Origin: Chryseobacterium sp. T16E-39 | GTDB lineage: Bacteria > Bacteroidota > Bacteroidia > Flavobacteriales > Weeksellaceae | Assembly: GCF_002216065.1 (NCBI RefSeq) | Contig: NZ_CP022282.1 | Coordinates: 806,001-870,000, forward strand | Length of the DNA stretch: 64,000 bases | Reading direction: 5' to 3' | Part shown: positions 61,918-64,000 of the stretch, piece by piece | Layout of the letters: every line of letters begins with the position of its first letter | Position numbering within the stretch: position 1 is the stretch's first letter | Position numbers and translations under genes: made by a program | The notes under the pieces: model-generated | The model's input: the letters and a program-made list of their open reading frames with translations, nothing else | Told to the model about the DNA's origin: nothing | Databases searched by the model: none

Positions 61918-64000
61918 ATGCTAAAAAAGATCATAGACCGCCCGGTATTGGCCACTGTAATCTCCCTTATTATCGTAATATTGGGAATCATAGGCCTGAG
62001 TAAACTTGCGGTAACCAGATTTCCGGATATCTCACCACCTACCATTATGGTTTCAGGATCTTATCCCGGAGGAAACAGTGAAACCGTTATCCGATCAGTA
62101 GTTACCCCCTTGGAAGAACAGATCAATGGAGTGGAAGATATGCAGTATATTAAATCCAACGCCAGTAATGACGGAACATTTTCCATTTCCATCATATTCA
62201 AACAAGGAGTAAATCCTGATCAGGCTGCTGTAAATGTTCAGAACCGGGTACAACAGGCAACCCCCATCTTGCCTCAGGAAGTAGTAAGAATGGGACTGAC
62301 AACTTCCAAACAGCAAAACAGTATGATCATGTTGTTCAACATATATACTGACGATAATAAAAAATACGATGAAACCTTCCTGCAGAATTATGCGAATATT
62401 AATCTTATTCCACAGGTAAAGAGAGTAAAAGGGGTGGGACAGGCGCAGGTTTTCGGAGCTAAAGATTACTCGATGAGAATCTGGCTTAATCCACAGAAGA
62501 TGTCCTCTTACGGACTTGAGCCTGCTGATATTTCTAATGCTGTAGCAGATCACAGTTTGGAATCCGCACCTGGGAAACTGGGAGAAGAATCCAATGCCTC
62601 ACTGGAATATGTAATCCGTTATAAAGGAAAAAAGAATAAACCTGAACAGTTTGAAAATATCGTAGTAAAAAATGACGGCACTAAACTGATCCGTCTTAAA
62701 GATGTGGCAAGAGTGGAATTTGGATCTATTTCTTACAGCGGCGACAACCTATCGAATGGGAAAAATGCGGTTACTGTTGCCATCATGCAAACTACAGGAT
62801 CCAATGCCAATGAAATTGAAATAGGTATTAATAAATCTATAGAACAGCTTTCAAAATCTTTCCCTCCAGGAATTAAATACTCGAAGGTAATCAGTACCAA
62901 AGAAAGGCTGGACGAGGCAACAGGTCAGGTAAAGTCGACTTTGATAGAAGCTTTCATCCTTGTTTTTATTGTTGTATTTATATTTTTACAGGATTTCAGA
63001 TCTACTATTATTCCTGCTATTGCAGTTCCGGTAGCGATTGTTGGAACCTTCTTTTTCCTCATGGTATTAGGCTTTACCATTAATGTACTGACCCTTTTCG
63101 CATTGGTTTTAGCCATCGGGATTGTAGTCGATGACGCTATTGTGGTCGTTGAGGCAGTGCATAGCAATATGGAAGGAACAAATCTTACAGGTAAGGAGGC
63201 AACACACAAAGCCATGAACGAAATTACAGGAGCCGTAATTTCCATTACCCTGGTGATGTCTGCTGTATTTATTCCTATTGGATTTATGTCTGGTTCAGCA
63301 GGGTTATTTTACAAACAGTTTGCTTATACACTCGCAATTGCCATTATTATTTCAGCAATCAATGCATTAACACTGACTCCGGCTTTATGTGCTGTTTTCC
63401 TTAAGAATAATCATGCTCATGATGAACATGGTAAGAAAAACGGATTTGGAAAAAGATTCTCTACAGCATTCAATGCAAGCTTTAATAATTTAACTAATCG
63501 ATATGTAAAAGGAGTAAAATTCCTGATCAATAAAAAATGGATCGCCGGAGGTTTGGTCGTAGGAATTATAAGTGTTGCCGCATGGCTGATGACTACTACT
63601 TCAAAGAGTTTCGTTCCTATGGAAGACGACGGGCTGTTTATGTATACTTTAAGCATGCCACCGGGAACAGGCTTAACAAAAACGACTGAAGTATCTGGTA
63701 AAATGAACGCGATGTTAAAAAAATTGGATGCAGTTCAGGAAAATACTTCTATTACAGGATATAATTTATTAAGTAATAGTGCCGGACCAGCTTATGCGAT
63801 GGGCTTCGTAAAGTTAAAACCTAAAAAAGAAAGAGGCAATACCAAAGACATTGATGAGATAATGGCCCTTGTGAATGAACAATTTTCCACCATCAAAGAA
63901 GGAAGTGTTATGACTTTCAGAATGCCTCCTGTGGAAGGATACGGAATGACCAATGACGCTGAAATTGTTCTTCAGGATCGTATGGGACGTGATCCACAGG
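61918..64000 (+). CDS. RND multidrug efflux pump (AcrB/HAE1 family), 3' end missing
   Basis: The frame is open from the ATG at 61918 to the window end (694 complete codons of an expected 1040-1060). It begins MLKKIIDRPVLATVISLIIV, has SGSYPGGNSETVIRSVVTPL, and the helix-4 proton-relay motif LAIGIVVDDAIVVVEAV with the double aspartate typical of the HAE1 drug-efflux class, unlike the DFG-x2-VDGA heavy-metal pump at 33618. It exports hydrophobic drugs, bile acids or dyes with an adaptor and an outer-membrane factor. It follows the frameshifted adaptor by 38 bp, so the tripartite pump is probably impaired if the frameshift is real. Confidence 0.95.
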   Translation, partial: MLKKIIDRPVLATVISLIIVILGIIGLSKLAVTRFPDISPPTIMVSGSYPGGNSETVIRSVVTPLEEQINGVEDMQYIKSNASNDGTFSISIIFKQGVNPDQAAVNVQNRVQQATPILPQEVVRMGLTTSKQQNSMIMLFNIYTDDNKKYDETFLQNYANINLIPQVKRVKGVGQAQVFGAKDYSMRIWLNPQKMSSYGLEPADISNAVADHSLESAPGKLGEESNASLEYVIRYKGKKNKPEQFENIVVKNDGTKLIRLKDVARVEFGSISYSGDNLSNGKNAVTVAIMQTTGSNANEIEIGINKSIEQLSKSFPPGIKYSKVISTKERLDEATGQVKSTLIEAFILVFIVVFIFLQDFRSTIIPAIAVPVAIVGTFFFLMVLGFTINVLTLFALVLAIGIVVDDAIVVVEAVHSNMEGTNLTGKEATHKAMNEITGAVISITLVMSAVFIPIGFMSGSAGLFYKQFAYTLAIAIIISAINALTLTPALCAVFLKNNHAHDEHGKKNGFGKRFSTAFNASFNNLTNRYVKGVKFLINKKWIAGGLVVGIISVAAWLMTTTSKSFVPMEDDGLFMYTLSMPPGTGLTKTTEVSGKMNAMLKKLDAVQENTSITGYNLLSNSAGPAYAMGFVKLKPKKERGNTKDIDEIMALVNEQFSTIKEGSVMTFRMPPVEGYGMTNDAEIVLQDRMGRDPQ

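Overview
The window looks like a chromosomal segment of a flavobacterium of the Chryseobacterium/Elizabethkingia type (Weeksellaceae). This is inferred from the low G+C content, from Bacteroidetes-type promoter -7 elements (TAnnTTTG) upstream of many genes, and from typical family content: a CarboxypepD_reg-type TonB receptor, a PorT-like beta-barrel, a DUF3078 protein and many AraC and MocR regulators. No rRNA, tRNA, CRISPR array, insertion sequence or phage gene was seen. About 55 protein genes are supported. The first gene (1-468) and the last gene (61918-64000) run off the window.

Layout. (1) 1-10267: a tightly packed, translationally coupled operon for an NRPS-independent hydroxamate siderophore: N-acyltransferase, amine N-hydroxylase, IucA/IucC synthetase, MATE exporter, a free acyl carrier protein, an AMP-forming ligase, a TonB receptor and a PepSY membrane protein. 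The carrier protein/ligase pair is not needed for a simple hydroxamate. (2) 10727-17308: a MocR regulator divergent from a biotin operon that starts with a ferritin-like di-iron protein directly abutting bioF, followed by bioD, bioB and bioA. (3) 17564-24275: AraC regulators, three short-chain dehydrogenases, a serine hydrolase and a DUF421 membrane protein. (4) 24838-38788: an ion-homeostasis block with a ClC-CBS channel, an OmpR-type two-component system, MgtC, an MgtA-type P-type ATPase, a CzcCBA-like heavy-metal RND efflux system and a beta-barrel protein.

(5) 39315-43044: a minus-strand redox/detoxification gene set (YceI, tautomerase, SDR, NTF2-like, nitronate monooxygenase) below a Crp-family regulator. 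(6) 43148-48891: two 14-helix drug exporters. One is paired with a methyltransferase and diverges from an HxlR repressor across repeated operator half-sites. The other follows two near-identical palindromic operators and is followed by a thiolase. (7) 48978-58343: hydrolase/LysR pair, AhpD-like protein, AraC regulators, a two-repeat mannan-binding lectin of the Microcystis MVL type, a second MocR regulator, a DUF3078 protein and an MFS transporter. (8) 58539-64000: a LytS/LytTR two-component system followed by an AcrAB-type RND efflux operon whose adaptor gene has a one-base frameshift.

Non-coding structure is conspicuous. Three families of dispersed intergenic elements occur, each with at least two copies in opposite orientation: a 140-160 bp palindromic element with ATCAATAG ends, a roughly 290 bp element, and a roughly 170 bp element built from heptamer phrases (CTTTCAA) that sits right after stop codons, including inside the biotin operon.

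The best candidates for undescribed biology are the di-iron protein at the head of the biotin operon, the carrier-protein/ligase pair in the siderophore operon, the MVL-like lectin with extra cysteines, and the dispersed elements.
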